Source: Streptomyces sp. AC555_RSS877 (GTDB taxonomy: Bacteria; Actinomycetota; Actinomycetes; Streptomycetales; Streptomycetaceae). From it: a DNA stretch of 63,512 nucleotides. The notes under the pieces are model-generated. The model saw only the letters and a program-made list of their open reading frames with translations. It ran no database searches and was not told the DNA's origin. The stretch spans positions 1-63,512 of the forward strand of contig NZ_JAGMUK010000009.1 in the NCBI RefSeq assembly GCF_019049245.1, given 5' to 3'. Shown here in pieces: positions 23,320 to 31,521 of the stretch; position 1 is the first letter of the stretch, and each line of letters starts with the position of its first letter. The translations under genes were made by a program, and so were the position numbers.

Positions 23320-23610
23320 ATGGCAGATCGTACTTGGCAGGGCGCTAGTACCGGAACCGGCCTGCTCGACACCCCTACTCTGTCGCCTGCCGACCGCCTC
23401 GCTCACGAGACCGCGTCGTACCGCCGCTCCACCCCGCCCGCCCCGAAGCCGGCCCGCCGGATCCTGGAGCGTTTCTCGGCTGGCGCCCCGCGTGGCCAGT
23501 GGCCGGCGGAGTCCTACGCCGCGGAGCAGCGGCGCAACGGTGTCCCGGCCCGGGTCGTGATGGACCTCGCCTCCGACAGCTTCCTCGTCATCGTCGAGGG
23601 CGCGTCGTGA
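23320..23610 (+). CDS. Unknown protein, first gene of the transfer-like operon
   Basis: 96 residues from ATG 23320 with a strong AGGAGG site 8 bases upstream. Basic, Pro-rich middle (YRRSTPPAPKPARR) and a short alpha/beta C-terminus. No family recognised. Preceded by the hairpin leader; stop overlaps the next GTG. Confidence 0.6.
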   Translation: MADRTWQGASTGTGLLDTPTLSPADRLAHETASYRRSTPPAPKPARRILERFSAGAPRGQWPAESYAAEQRRNGVPARVVMDLASDSFLVIVEGAS

Positions 23611-23735
23611 GCCCCGCCGAGCAGGGCATGCAGGCGAAGGCTCTCGCGGAGCAGGCCCGGCAGCACATGGAGGCCGCGAAGGCTGCGGCCGAGGCTGCCG
23701 AAGCCGCCCGGCGCGCCGCCGAACAGCAGCGCTAA
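23607..23735 (+). CDS. Small Ala-rich coiled-coil protein
   Basis: 42 residues from GTG 23607 (GTGA overlap). Nearly all Ala/Glu/Lys helix (EAAKAAAEAAEAARRAAEQQ). Unknown. Confidence 0.45.
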   Translation: MSPAEQGMQAKALAEQARQHMEAAKAAAEAAEAARRAAEQQR

Positions 23736-23844
23736 CCCCCAATCCCCGCGGGTGGCGGTGTCCACCCCCGTCCCGCCGCCCGCGGCTCGCAATCCCCGCA
23801 CCACTCCCACCGTTCCTATGACCTTGAAAGGGTCTGTGATCCCC

Positions 23845-24129
23845 ATGTCTCCGTTCGTCTTCTCCGCCGATGCCGCCTTCTTCTCCGCCGAGGTGCGTGA
23901 GATCCGCGCCGGCCTGTTCGTCGACCAGATCGACGCCTCCTGGGAGGAGGTCCGCGGCGACGAGTCTGCCGAGCTGACGCTGCGAGCCCTCGCCGCGGAC
24001 CGGTCCGGTGACTGGGCCGCGCTGGACGCGATCGTCGCCCGGGCCAGGGAGATCGACGCCGCGAACCCGTTCGGTGAGCGGCTCGTCGACCAGCTGACGG
24101 CGCTCATCGACTACCCGGCCGCCGCCTGA
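23845..24129 (+). CDS. Unknown helical protein
   Basis: 94 residues from ATG 23845; earlier in-frame starts at 23818 or GTG 23836 are possible. Short hydrophobic N-terminus (FVFSADAAFFSAEV), then charged helices. No family. Confidence 0.5.
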   Translation: MSPFVFSADAAFFSAEVREIRAGLFVDQIDASWEEVRGDESAELTLRALAADRSGDWAALDAIVARAREIDAANPFGERLVDQLTALIDYPAAA

Positions 24130-24248
24130 TGGCTGTCCGCGACGCGCCCGCGCCGCAGCAGCCCGCGCCCACCGCCTCGGATCCACAGGCCATGGAAGAC
24201 GAGCCAGCCCAAATCTGGGAGCCCGGCGACTGCGACGACCCGTCCTAG
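24129..24248 (+). CDS. 39-residue acidic peptide
   Basis: ATG 24129 overlaps the previous stop (TGATG). Pro-rich and acidic (EDEPAQIWEPGDCDD). Might only serve translation coupling. Low confidence. Confidence 0.35.
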   Translation: MAVRDAPAPQQPAPTASDPQAMEDEPAQIWEPGDCDDPS

Positions 24249-24275
24249 CCCGACCCGACCTGAGAGGACAACCCG

Positions 24276-24476
24276 ATGCCTTCCACCAAAGCCCAGGTGA
24301 TCGTCTGGGTGATCACTGTGCTGCTGGCCGGCCGACTGGTCTTCGTCGCCGTGCAGCACGACATGCCGATCCTCGACACGGCCGCTATCGCCCTGCTGGC
24401 CGCCTACGGACTCAAGGCCGCCATCGAGAATCTCACCACGTCCGTCGCCCGTGCCCGGAACGGAACCAAGCGATGA
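24276..24476 (+). CDS. Small two-pass membrane protein
   Basis: 66 residues from ATG 24276 with GAGAGGA upstream. Two membrane helices (VIVWVITVLLAGRLVFVAV and ILDTAAIALLAAYGLKAAI) and a basic tail. Immediately precedes and overlaps the larger membrane protein at 24473; the pair resembles small 'spread' proteins of Streptomyces plasmids. Confidence 0.6.
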   Translation: MPSTKAQVIVWVITVLLAGRLVFVAVQHDMPILDTAAIALLAAYGLKAAIENLTTSVARARNGTKR

Positions 24477-25567
24477 GCGGCAACCGGCTGACCCGCTGGG
24501 TTCGACGCCTGGACGTGTTCGCGGTGATCGAGAAGCTGCTCACCCTGGCCGCACTGGTCTTGGTCGCCGTCACCGTTGGCGGGCAGTTGGGCCAGATCCT
24601 TGGCTTGCACGGCACGGTCGGTCTGCTGGCCGGCTGGTCGATCGCCGTCGTGTACGACGCGCTGTGGATTGGTGCGTTGCGCATGTCGGAGGTGGCGATC
24701 CGGCAGCGGTCCACGGTCGGTATCGCCGTGATGCTCGGCCTGTCGGTCGTCGCGGTCGGCACGTCGACGGCGACCCTGCTGATCCTCGGTCACGCCCAGG
24801 TGTTCGCTTTCGTCCCGGTCGCCGCCGCTCTGTTCATGGGGCTGCGCCTGTTCGCTGGGAACGTCCTGGCCGACGCCGACACCGCGGCGGCCATCGCCGA
24901 GCAGTCCGCCGCCGACCGCAACGCCCGAGCCCTGGCCGCAGCCGACGCCCGGCATCTGCGTGCTGAGGCCACCACCGACGTCGTCACCGAGACCGCCGGG
25001 CATCTCGCCGAGGCGGAACGCCAGATGGCCCGAGCGGATGTCCTGACCCGAGCGCAAGCTCAGATCAACAAAGCGCGGGCCAAGGCCGAGGAGCGGCTGG
25101 CGAGCTCCGAGAAAGAGCACGGCACGGCGGCTCTCGCCTTCGCTGAAAGGGACCTCGTGCTGGCCGTGTCCCGCCCCGTGGTCACGGCTGGTGGACACGT
25201 CGCGGCTGAGCTGGATGGTCACACGGTGGTCACACAGGCCAAGCCGGAAATCGAGCCCGTGACCATCCCGCCCGTGACTGCGGACGAAACGGACACGGTC
25301 ACAGTTCCGGTACAGGCCCCAGTCGAGGACGGAATGACCCTTCAGGACCTCGCCGACATCAAGGGCATCGAGCTCCCAGAACCCGGCGCCACCCTGTCCG
25401 ACGATCAACTCGAAGTCGTCCTGCGCTGGCTGCGCTACGCCATGGAGCCGCCCCGCTCCTACCGGCAGGCGCAGGCCGAGTTTCGCGCCCACGGCTTCAG
25501 GGCCCGCGAGGAGCGCGTCCGCCGCATCTGGGGCGAGATCGAAACGAACGAAGCCAAGGTCCACTGA
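24473..25567 (+). CDS. Membrane protein with cytoplasmic coiled coil, spread (Spd)-like
   Basis: 364 residues from ATG 24473. Four hydrophobic segments lie in the first 130 residues (about 17-38, 47-67, 82-105 and 108-128). A long Ala/Glu/Arg helix covers about 135-225, then a Val/Thr/Pro-rich linker, and a C-terminal helical domain (DDQLEVVLRWLRYAM…REERVRRIWGEI) resembles an HTH. This architecture is seen in Streptomyces plasmid spread/DUF2637-type proteins that work with TraB. Assignment rests on architecture and on the translocase gene downstream. Confidence 0.55.
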   Translation: MSGNRLTRWVRRLDVFAVIEKLLTLAALVLVAVTVGGQLGQILGLHGTVGLLAGWSIAVVYDALWIGALRMSEVAIRQRSTVGIAVMLGLSVVAVGTSTATLLILGHAQVFAFVPVAAALFMGLRLFAGNVLADADTAAAIAEQSAADRNARALAAADARHLRAEATTDVVTETAGHLAEAERQMARADVLTRAQAQINKARAKAEERLASSEKEHGTAALAFAERDLVLAVSRPVVTAGGHVAAELDGHTVVTQAKPEIEPVTIPPVTADETDTVTVPVQAPVEDGMTLQDLADIKGIELPEPGATLSDDQLEVVLRWLRYAMEPPRSYRQAQAEFRAHGFRAREERVRRIWGEIETNEAKVH

Positions 25568-25758
25568 CCGCAGGCCGGCACAGCCAGTGAGGCCCAGCCC
25601 CCCACGGTCTGGTCCTCGCTGAGACTGCCGGAAGCAGTCGAAGCAGCAAAAACGCAGGTCAACCCGGTGAGTGAGCCGGTGAGCGGAACCCTCGCAGACC
25701 CGGCAAGCAGACCCGGACACCGACACCACACGAACCGACCGAGAGGAGGAGCAGGCAC

Positions 25759-25947
25759 GTGAGCGGATCCACGTACTGGGCCAAGGAGATCAAGCAGGCG
25801 GACCGGCGCTCCCCGAAGGAGGGCGCGACCCGCCGGCTGGATCGGCTGCGCAGCGAGCTGCGCGGCCTGGATCCGGTGGTGGCCAACCGCGCGTGGGGCG
25901 AGATCGGTGATGCCCTCCAGCGCATCACCGACCGCTACACGCAGTAA
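25759..25947 (+). CDS. Unknown small protein
   Basis: 62 residues from GTG 25759 with GAGGAGGAG upstream. Charged and helical (LDRLRSELRGLDPVVANRAW). The upstream 190 bases (25568-25758) hold no clear gene. Confidence 0.5.
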   Translation: MSGSTYWAKEIKQADRRSPKEGATRRLDRLRSELRGLDPVVANRAWGEIGDALQRITDRYTQ

Positions 25948-26035
25948 ACGTTCACCCGCTCATTCACCCACGGGACAGATGAACTCTGCCTGTGCTACGC
26001 GCGCACGTGCGCGCACCAGGTAAACGTTCACCCGC
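25944..26035. repeat. 16-bp direct repeats flanking a 16-bp palindrome (candidate clt/operator)
   Basis: GTAAACGTTCACCCGC at 25944-25959 and again, identical, at 26020-26035. Between them a third TTCACCC (25963-25969) and the perfect palindrome GCGCGCAC|GTGCGCGC (25999-26014). It lies in the short gap before the operon encoding the TraB-like protein. This organisation suits a regulator-binding site or the cis-acting transfer locus (clt) that Streptomyces TraB proteins recognise. Confidence 0.5.
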
Positions 26036-26063
26036 CCCAGTCACAGACCGTGAAAGGAAGACG

Positions 26064-27155
26064 ATGGAGATCCTGCTCATCGCGTGCATGCTCGCCTACG
26101 CGGCTGGCGCGCAGAGCGAGCAGTCGAAACTGGGGATGTCCCCGGCGCAGCGCGCCATCCTCAAAGAAGAGGCCCGGCACGAGAAGGCCGTCCGGAAGAT
26201 CGCCGACAAGTACGGGGACGCCCCGGTCAAGAGCGGCCCGGCAGCCACCTCGCCCTGGAAGAACGCTCCGGCAGCCAACGGGCAGCACGCCACCACCATT
26301 ACTGAAGCCTTCCGCTCCGCATACCGGGGCCACACCCCGGTCCAGCGGGTGGCAACACCAATGGGCAGGCGTGCCGGCGGCTGGGTGGCGCGGGGCGTGG
26401 CTTGGGGCGAGGACACCGGCCGCGGAGCTCTGCGGGAATTCCGTAAGCGCCGCCAAGCCGGGGGCGGCAACGATCCGGCCCCCGTGCTCGTGCCGGCGCC
26501 GCCCGCACACCCGCCGACCGTTCCCCCCATGCCCGCTCAGCCCCCGCAGCCGCCCGCAGCCGCCGTCGGCGGTGCAGGCCAAGGCGTCTCGCTGGCGAAG
26601 CCGGCCGCCGCACCCGGCGGCGGAGCGGCTACTGCTCCAGCCGGCGTCACGCCCCCACAGCAGACGCCGGTGCCCCCAACCGTCCCCACCCCGCAACCCG
26701 CCGCCAACCAAGGAGGAACAGGGCGTATGGCAGCAGAAGTGACCTACGAGTCCGTCATGGACGAGAGCGACGAACTGTCCCTCATGTGCGACGACGACGT
26801 CCGCGTCTACGACCGCATCCGCACGCGCTGCGAAAGGGAAGCCGGCCGCGCCGACGAACTGATCGCCGCCATGGATCTCATGGGATTCGGGCCGACCGTC
26901 ACCCGCTGGGTCGTCCGCGCCAAAGAGCAGTACCAGGTCATCCAAGGCCAGGTCGACGACCTGCAGACGAACACGATCGCCCAGGGCGAGCAGGTCGTGA
27001 AAGCCAAGACGCTCCTCGAAGCCGGGCAGGGCGTCTACGCCGGCATCGCCCAGGACATGGAAGACGTCGCCGACCGCGACGCCTACATCTCCGACGCCGT
27101 CGACGCCGAAGACACCACCGCCCACACCGAGATCTACGAGACGCAGGGAGCCTGA
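26064..27155 (+). CDS. Large Pro-rich protein with coiled coil, transfer-module associated
   Basis: 363 residues from ATG 26064 with GAAAGGAAG upstream. A short hydrophobic N-terminus (EILLIACMLAYAAG), a basic region, a Pro/Ala-rich linker (about 140-225), then an acidic helical domain (residues 230-355) with coiled-coil character. No enzyme motif. Its place between Spd-like and TraB-like genes suggests an accessory transfer function. Confidence 0.55.
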   Translation: MEILLIACMLAYAAGAQSEQSKLGMSPAQRAILKEEARHEKAVRKIADKYGDAPVKSGPAATSPWKNAPAANGQHATTITEAFRSAYRGHTPVQRVATPMGRRAGGWVARGVAWGEDTGRGALREFRKRRQAGGGNDPAPVLVPAPPAHPPTVPPMPAQPPQPPAAAVGGAGQGVSLAKPAAAPGGGAATAPAGVTPPQQTPVPPTVPTPQPAANQGGTGRMAAEVTYESVMDESDELSLMCDDDVRVYDRIRTRCEREAGRADELIAAMDLMGFGPTVTRWVVRAKEQYQVIQGQVDDLQTNTIAQGEQVVKAKTLLEAGQGVYAGIAQDMEDVADRDAYISDAVDAEDTTAHTEIYETQGA

Positions 27156-27157
27156 CC

Positions 27158-27550
27158 GTGAGCGCAACAAACAGCGTCGGAGCGATCGTCACCTACGCCA
27201 GCGTCCTGGCCAGGGGCGCCGCGTACAGCATCCGTGCCGCCAACACCCGCCGGGCAGTGGAACGGATGCAGTCCCGGTTCCAGGAGCGGGCCGACTCCGC
27301 CCGCTACCTCGCCGAAGCCATGACCGTCCTGCACGTCGACGAGCCGACCACCACCGCGTACATGGAGGTCGCGACCCTGTCGGACGCCATGGCCGCCAAC
27401 GTCGCCGGGATCGTCTCCGCCTCCGACTCGCTGTCCACCGTGGCGCAGGGCCTCGACAGCGAGACGAAAGCCCAGCACGGGCGCATGGCGGACGCCAACC
27501 GCACCCACAGCGTGCAGATGGCCGACCGCGAGTTCATCAAGCGCTCCTGA
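27158..27550 (+). CDS. Unknown helical protein of the transfer module
   Basis: 130 residues from GTG 27158, two bases after the previous stop. Amphipathic helices with a mildly hydrophobic N-terminus (GAIVTYASVLARGAAYSI). No family. Followed by a strong terminator. Confidence 0.55.
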   Translation: MSATNSVGAIVTYASVLARGAAYSIRAANTRRAVERMQSRFQERADSARYLAEAMTVLHVDEPTTTAYMEVATLSDAMAANVAGIVSASDSLSTVAQGLDSETKAQHGRMADANRTHSVQMADREFIKRS

Positions 27551-27566
27551 AGGGGGCGCACACCAG

Positions 27567-27600
27567 GAAGGGCGGGGTCGCACCCCTGACCCCGCCCTTC
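27567..27600 (+). terminator. 13-bp stem terminator before the TraB-like gene
   Basis: GAAGGGCGGGGTC (27567-27579), 8-base loop, GACCCCGCCCTTC (27588-27600). Perfect stem. The TraB-like gene starts 28 bases further, so it either needs read-through or has its own promoter. Confidence 0.75.
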
Positions 27601-27628
27601 ACCACCGCAGACCCGGAGACGAATCCCG

Positions 27629-30190
27629 ATGGCAACGTCGACCATAGCCACACCCCAGACCACGGAAGAAGCTTCCCAGCCCCAGCCGGGCGGGACGAAC
27701 TCCTGCATCCAGCAGCTGCACAATCCCGGCGTGTACGCGGGCGCCGGACTCGGTATCGCCTCCGCCTGTCTGTCTGGCGACCCGCTCCTGGTCACGACGA
27801 TCGGGGCCACGGGCATCGCCGCCGGCTGGACCGCCTTGGGGATGAATCCGGGCCCGTGGCGGTGGCTACCCGGGCACGGCGAGCCGTGGGAGTGGCTGTG
27901 CCGCCGCAGCAGCAGCGTCTACCGGCGCAAGGCGCGCCGTATGCGCCGCCGCCTCGGGCAGACCGCCGACACCCCGGCGGAGGGCCTGTTCGTCATCGGC
28001 GTGTGTGACGGCTGGCGCAACCGTGAAGACCGGCCCGCACTGGTCCGCGAGGCGACCGCCGAAGCCCACCGTCTGCGGTGCGCCTCCCTGCGCCATGCAT
28101 GGGCGAACGCCCTTCCCAACTGGGATCGCGGATGGTGGCGCCGCTACACGCCCGCCGAAATGGTCCTGCGCGCCGGCCCTGCTGTAGCGATCCCGGCCAG
28201 CGGCTTCGCCGACGTCCCCTGGTGGGCCCACCTCGCCGTCGTCTCCGTAGCTGCAGCCTGGGGTTCCTGGCTGTGGGACCGCCCCGAGCCGGGCGCCCCG
28301 GCCGTCGAGAGCGCGCAGGCAGCGGACTGGTATCTGGCCCGCTGGCAGGAGTGGATCGCCCACGAGCGGGGCCCGCTGCCCGCATCCAAGCTCACCAGCC
28401 TGCACGTGGACGACGACAAGCTCACCGCGATCATCGTGTCCACCACGACCCGGCCCGCCCTTGGTGTCGACCAGGACGCCGTGTCGATCGCATTCCGTGT
28501 ACCGCCGCGTGCCGTGAACATCTACCGGCCCGACGACATGCCCGCCGACCGGGCCAAGCTCACCGTCAAGCTGCGCGCCCTGACCAGCACCGAACTCGAC
28601 ATGGACGACCTGGCCGCGGTGTGGGACGAGTTCAATCCCTATCCGGGCAGCAAGCTGTACGACGCGCAGAAGACCGAGCACGGCCGCAGCTTCAAGCTGC
28701 TCATGCCGCGCAAGGGAGCCTCGGTCGCTGACGTGCAGCCCCGTGTCGTCGCCCAGGTCCTCGATCTGGACGGCGAAGAGGCCGTCGCCCGGCTGCACCT
28801 GCGGATGCTCGACGCCCGCCGCATCGAGGTCAGCGAAATGACCCAGAACCCGCTACAGGAAGGGGTGCCGCTCGACCTGGTCGCCCTCACCATGGACGAC
28901 GAGGGCTACATCATCGTCGGCAAAGACGTCCACGGCCGGCCCGCCAAGTGGCGGCTCCTCAAGTTCGACGCCAAGCGCCGCGGCTTGTCCGGGCAGTCGT
29001 CCGCGTCTGCGGTCCACGCGTTCGGCTCCGGCACCACCGGAGCAGGCAAGACGTCCCTGGAAGAAGACCTCCAAGTCGCGCAGCGGCTCAACGGGTTCAT
29101 CTCCTGGCTCGCCGACGGTAAGGGCGGAGCGGGCTACGCCCCGTGGATGCCGGAACTGGACTGGCTGCTCAAGTCCCCCTACGGGGCAATGCTCATGGGC
29201 CAGGCCGCCAACGCGGTCAGTGAGTACCGGTACGCCGAGCAGATGAAGATGCAGTGGCTCGACGAGGAGGGCTTCACCGAGCAGGGCCGCAGCTTCTTCG
29301 TGCCCGGTGAGCCGTTCGCGCCCATGGTCACGACGTGGGACGAGTTCAACGAGATGATCCTCAAGGACCCGCAGGCCGACCACGTGAAGCCGCTGCTGCG
29401 GTCCGTGTCCTCCGTGGGCCGTCTGTCCCGTGCCGCCGGTATCGCCGCCCGCATCTGGGTGCAGATCCCCAACCTGGACTCGATCGGCTCCGACGCCAGC
29501 GCCAACGCCATCCGCGACATGCTCCAGTCCGGGAATATCGCCCTCTTCCGCACCGCCCGCGCGGACGTCGACATCATGTCGCTCGGCTCCCGCACCCCGG
29601 AGATCAGGCTCGCCCCGCTCCCCGAACGCTTCCCGAACGGCTCCGAGACCGGCGGCCTCTGCTACATCGCCGACGGCAAAGCCCAGTACACGCAGTCGAG
29701 GGCCATGTTCCACAGCAACCCGGCCCGCGTCGCACGCCAGTTCCCCCTGGAGACCCTGACCTCGGCGGAAGCCGACGCGGCAGCCGCAGCCGGCCCCGCC
29801 GGTCTCGCCTACCTGCGCCGCGAGGAGTACCGGCACGCCGACGCCGGCGAGGAGGAGGAGTTCCTCCGCGAACTCGTGGCCAAGGAGCAGGAGAAGAACA
29901 AGAAGAACACCAAGGTCATTGCCACCCGGGCCGCACCCGCAGCGCCTGCCGCCGCGGACGTCGAAGACGACGACCTGGACGACCTCGTCCCCCCGACCCG
30001 CTCACAGCTGGTCTGGCAGGCCGTAGACAGCGGCGCCCGACGCAACAAGCAGATCTCCGAGGTCACCGACCTGAAGCCCACCAACGTCGCCAACGCGACA
30101 GCCCGCCTGGAACGCCTCGGAAAGCTCACCAAGAAGCAGCGCGACTGGCACACCGCCGAACCCCTCGACACCGAATCCATCAGCGCCTAA
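27629..30190 (+). CDS. FtsK/SpoIIIE-type DNA translocase, TraB-like
   Basis: 853 residues from ATG 27629. Hydrophobic segments near residues 34-72 and 197-215 suggest membrane anchoring. The motor domain has Walker A GTTGAGKT (468-475, Lys474) and Walker B VTTWDE (567-572). The C-terminus (about 790-845, RSQLVWQAVDSGARRNKQIS…NATARLERLGK) forms a winged helix, as in FtsK gamma and TraB DNA-recognition domains. TraB proteins of Streptomyces plasmids and ICEs move double-stranded DNA between hyphae. In a phage genome this is unusual; it could serve conjugative spread or partition of an episome. Confidence 0.8.
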   Translation: MATSTIATPQTTEEASQPQPGGTNSCIQQLHNPGVYAGAGLGIASACLSGDPLLVTTIGATGIAAGWTALGMNPGPWRWLPGHGEPWEWLCRRSSSVYRRKARRMRRRLGQTADTPAEGLFVIGVCDGWRNREDRPALVREATAEAHRLRCASLRHAWANALPNWDRGWWRRYTPAEMVLRAGPAVAIPASGFADVPWWAHLAVVSVAAAWGSWLWDRPEPGAPAVESAQAADWYLARWQEWIAHERGPLPASKLTSLHVDDDKLTAIIVSTTTRPALGVDQDAVSIAFRVPPRAVNIYRPDDMPADRAKLTVKLRALTSTELDMDDLAAVWDEFNPYPGSKLYDAQKTEHGRSFKLLMPRKGASVADVQPRVVAQVLDLDGEEAVARLHLRMLDARRIEVSEMTQNPLQEGVPLDLVALTMDDEGYIIVGKDVHGRPAKWRLLKFDAKRRGLSGQSSASAVHAFGSGTTGAGKTSLEEDLQVAQRLNGFISWLADGKGGAGYAPWMPELDWLLKSPYGAMLMGQAANAVSEYRYAEQMKMQWLDEEGFTEQGRSFFVPGEPFAPMVTTWDEFNEMILKDPQADHVKPLLRSVSSVGRLSRAAGIAARIWVQIPNLDSIGSDASANAIRDMLQSGNIALFRTARADVDIMSLGSRTPEIRLAPLPERFPNGSETGGLCYIADGKAQYTQSRAMFHSNPARVARQFPLETLTSAEADAAAAAGPAGLAYLRREEYRHADAGEEEEFLRELVAKEQEKNKKNTKVIATRAAPAAPAAADVEDDDLDDLVPPTRSQLVWQAVDSGARRNKQISEVTDLKPTNVANATARLERLGKLTKKQRDWHTAEPLDTESISA

Positions 30191-30217
30191 CCCACCTCGC
30201 AGAAACGGACTCATCTC

Positions 30218-30445
30218 ATGACCATCGCAATCAGCACTCTGTTCTTCATCGCCTGCATCGGTATGGCCTGGTGGTTCAAGAAGGACTCGTCCTTCCGACC
30301 GCGGGAGTTCATCGCCGTGTCCGTGTTCTGGATCCTCCTCGTCGCCACCCCGGTCGGCGCGGACGTCGTCAAGAAGATGCAGGACATGGTCGGCAACGGC
30401 GCCCGGACCAGCATCGACACCGTCGACTCCGTCTCGTCCAAGTAG
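30218..30445 (+). CDS. Small membrane protein after TraB-like gene
   Basis: 75 residues from ATG 30218. Two hydrophobic segments (IAISTLFFIACIGMAWW and FIAVSVFWILLVATPVGA) separated by a basic loop. Probable two-pass protein of the transfer module. Confidence 0.55.
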   Translation: MTIAISTLFFIACIGMAWWFKKDSSFRPREFIAVSVFWILLVATPVGADVVKKMQDMVGNGARTSIDTVDSVSSK

Positions 30446-30452
30446 CCCCGCC

Positions 30453-30479
30453 AGACGGCCCGCAGCTCGCGGGCCGTCT
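30453..30479 (+). terminator. 11-bp stem terminator
   Basis: AGACGGCCCGC (30453-30463), 5-base loop, GCGGGCCGTCT (30469-30479), directly after the stop at 30445. Confidence 0.7.
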
Positions 30480-30523
30480 CCGCCCCCGAACCGCGCCACC
30501 TGGCCCGGAAGGAGACCCAGCCC

Positions 30524-30997
30524 ATGCCTGCACAGCCTGAGCCCACCGACCGGGCCGAAGTCACCAAGCTCGCCAACGCCGTCGAGGAAGCCCTCCTGGA
30601 GGCCATACCGAAGAGCTTCCGCGACGACAGCCCCGTCCCGCTCATCGGTAGCGCCCCGCCGGTCGCCCAGCCTGGCGTGCCGCCCATGTCGCAGCGGGCC
30701 ACCGACATTGGCCGCCTCATCACGTACAGCTCCCTCGCCACCGTGCCGCCCGGCCTTATCGCGATCGGCCTCATGCTCGCCTCCGAGCATGCCAACCCGA
30801 CCGTCATCGGCATGATCTGCGCCGCACCCGCCGCGATCGCCGTACCGATCCTTGCGTTCGCACGGCTCCTCCGCGGCGCGAAGGACGTGCTGCCCAGCGA
30901 GATCCACCAGCACTACAACGGCACCGTCATCCAGCAGACCACCCACAGCGAGACCCGCGGTGTGTGGGCCCGCACCAACAACCAGCTGCCCAAGTGA
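30524..30997 (+). CDS. Two-pass membrane protein, transfer-module associated
   Basis: 157 residues from ATG 30524 with AAGGAGA upstream. Acidic N-terminus, two membrane helices (about 66-85 and 92-115), and a short C-terminal tail (SEIHQHYNGTVIQQTTHSET). Unknown function; similar small membrane proteins accompany Tra genes in Streptomyces plasmids. Confidence 0.55.
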   Translation: MPAQPEPTDRAEVTKLANAVEEALLEAIPKSFRDDSPVPLIGSAPPVAQPGVPPMSQRATDIGRLITYSSLATVPPGLIAIGLMLASEHANPTVIGMICAAPAAIAVPILAFARLLRGAKDVLPSEIHQHYNGTVIQQTTHSETRGVWARTNNQLPK

Positions 30998-31008
30998 AGG
31001 AGAAGCCC

Positions 31009-31380
31009 GTGCCCATCGCCACCGCCCTCTCGCTCGCCGAGGTTCTCGACGGCTGCCCGGAAGAGGAGTTCGTCGTCTGGCTTGACGAGTACAGCGCCTA
31101 CCTGTTCCTCGGCCACCTCGACGCCGACACCGCGCAGACCCGCATCCGGACCGGCTACACGATCGACCCCGAAACCCTCGAGCACCGGCACATCCGCTTC
31201 GACCGGCACGAGCACGACAGCTGCGGAGGCGACATCGACGACTGCGGACGCGACTGCCACGAGCAGCCCTGGTGGGTTCGCGAGGCGCCCGACGGCATTC
31301 CCGCGACCATGGTCATGGCCTGGTACAGCGCCGAGGAGAAGACCACCGCGGACGCGATCGCCGCACTCAAAGCAATGTGA
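31009..31380 (+). CDS. Unknown acidic protein
   Basis: 123 residues from GTG 31009 with AAGGAG 7 bases upstream. Contains a His/Cys cluster (HEHDSCGGDIDDCGRDCHE) that could bind metal. Last gene before a U-containing terminator. Confidence 0.6.
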   Translation: MPIATALSLAEVLDGCPEEEFVVWLDEYSAYLFLGHLDADTAQTRIRTGYTIDPETLEHRHIRFDRHEHDSCGGDIDDCGRDCHEQPWWVREAPDGIPATMVMAWYSAEEKTTADAIAALKAM

Positions 31381-31390
31381 TCAGCCAGCA

Positions 31391-31423
31391 GAAGGGCCCG
31401 GACCGTCATCGGTCCGGGCCTTC
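31391..31423 (+). terminator. Intrinsic terminator ending the transfer-like module
   Basis: A 14-bp stem with one bulged G: GAAGGGCCCGGACCG (31391-31405), loop TCAT, CGGTCCGGGCCTTC (31410-31423), followed by TTGTG. Clear boundary of the 23133-31380 block. Confidence 0.8.
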
Positions 31424-31443
31424 TTGTGCTCGGTGCCACTGTG

Positions 31444-31484
31444 CCATTGGCCGCTGTTGTCAACCCCATGCGGCACCATTGGCC
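31444..31484. promoter_or_regulatory. Two CCATTGGCC repeats around a TTGTCA hexamer
   Basis: CCATTGGCC at 31444-31452 and 31476-31484, 32 bases apart (three helical turns), bracketing TTGTCA (31457-31462). Likely operator and -35 of the gene at 31522; no clear -10. Confidence 0.4.
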
Positions 31485-31521
31485 TAACGCGCCCCCTGCT
31501 TCCCGCACCGAGGAGCCTGCC

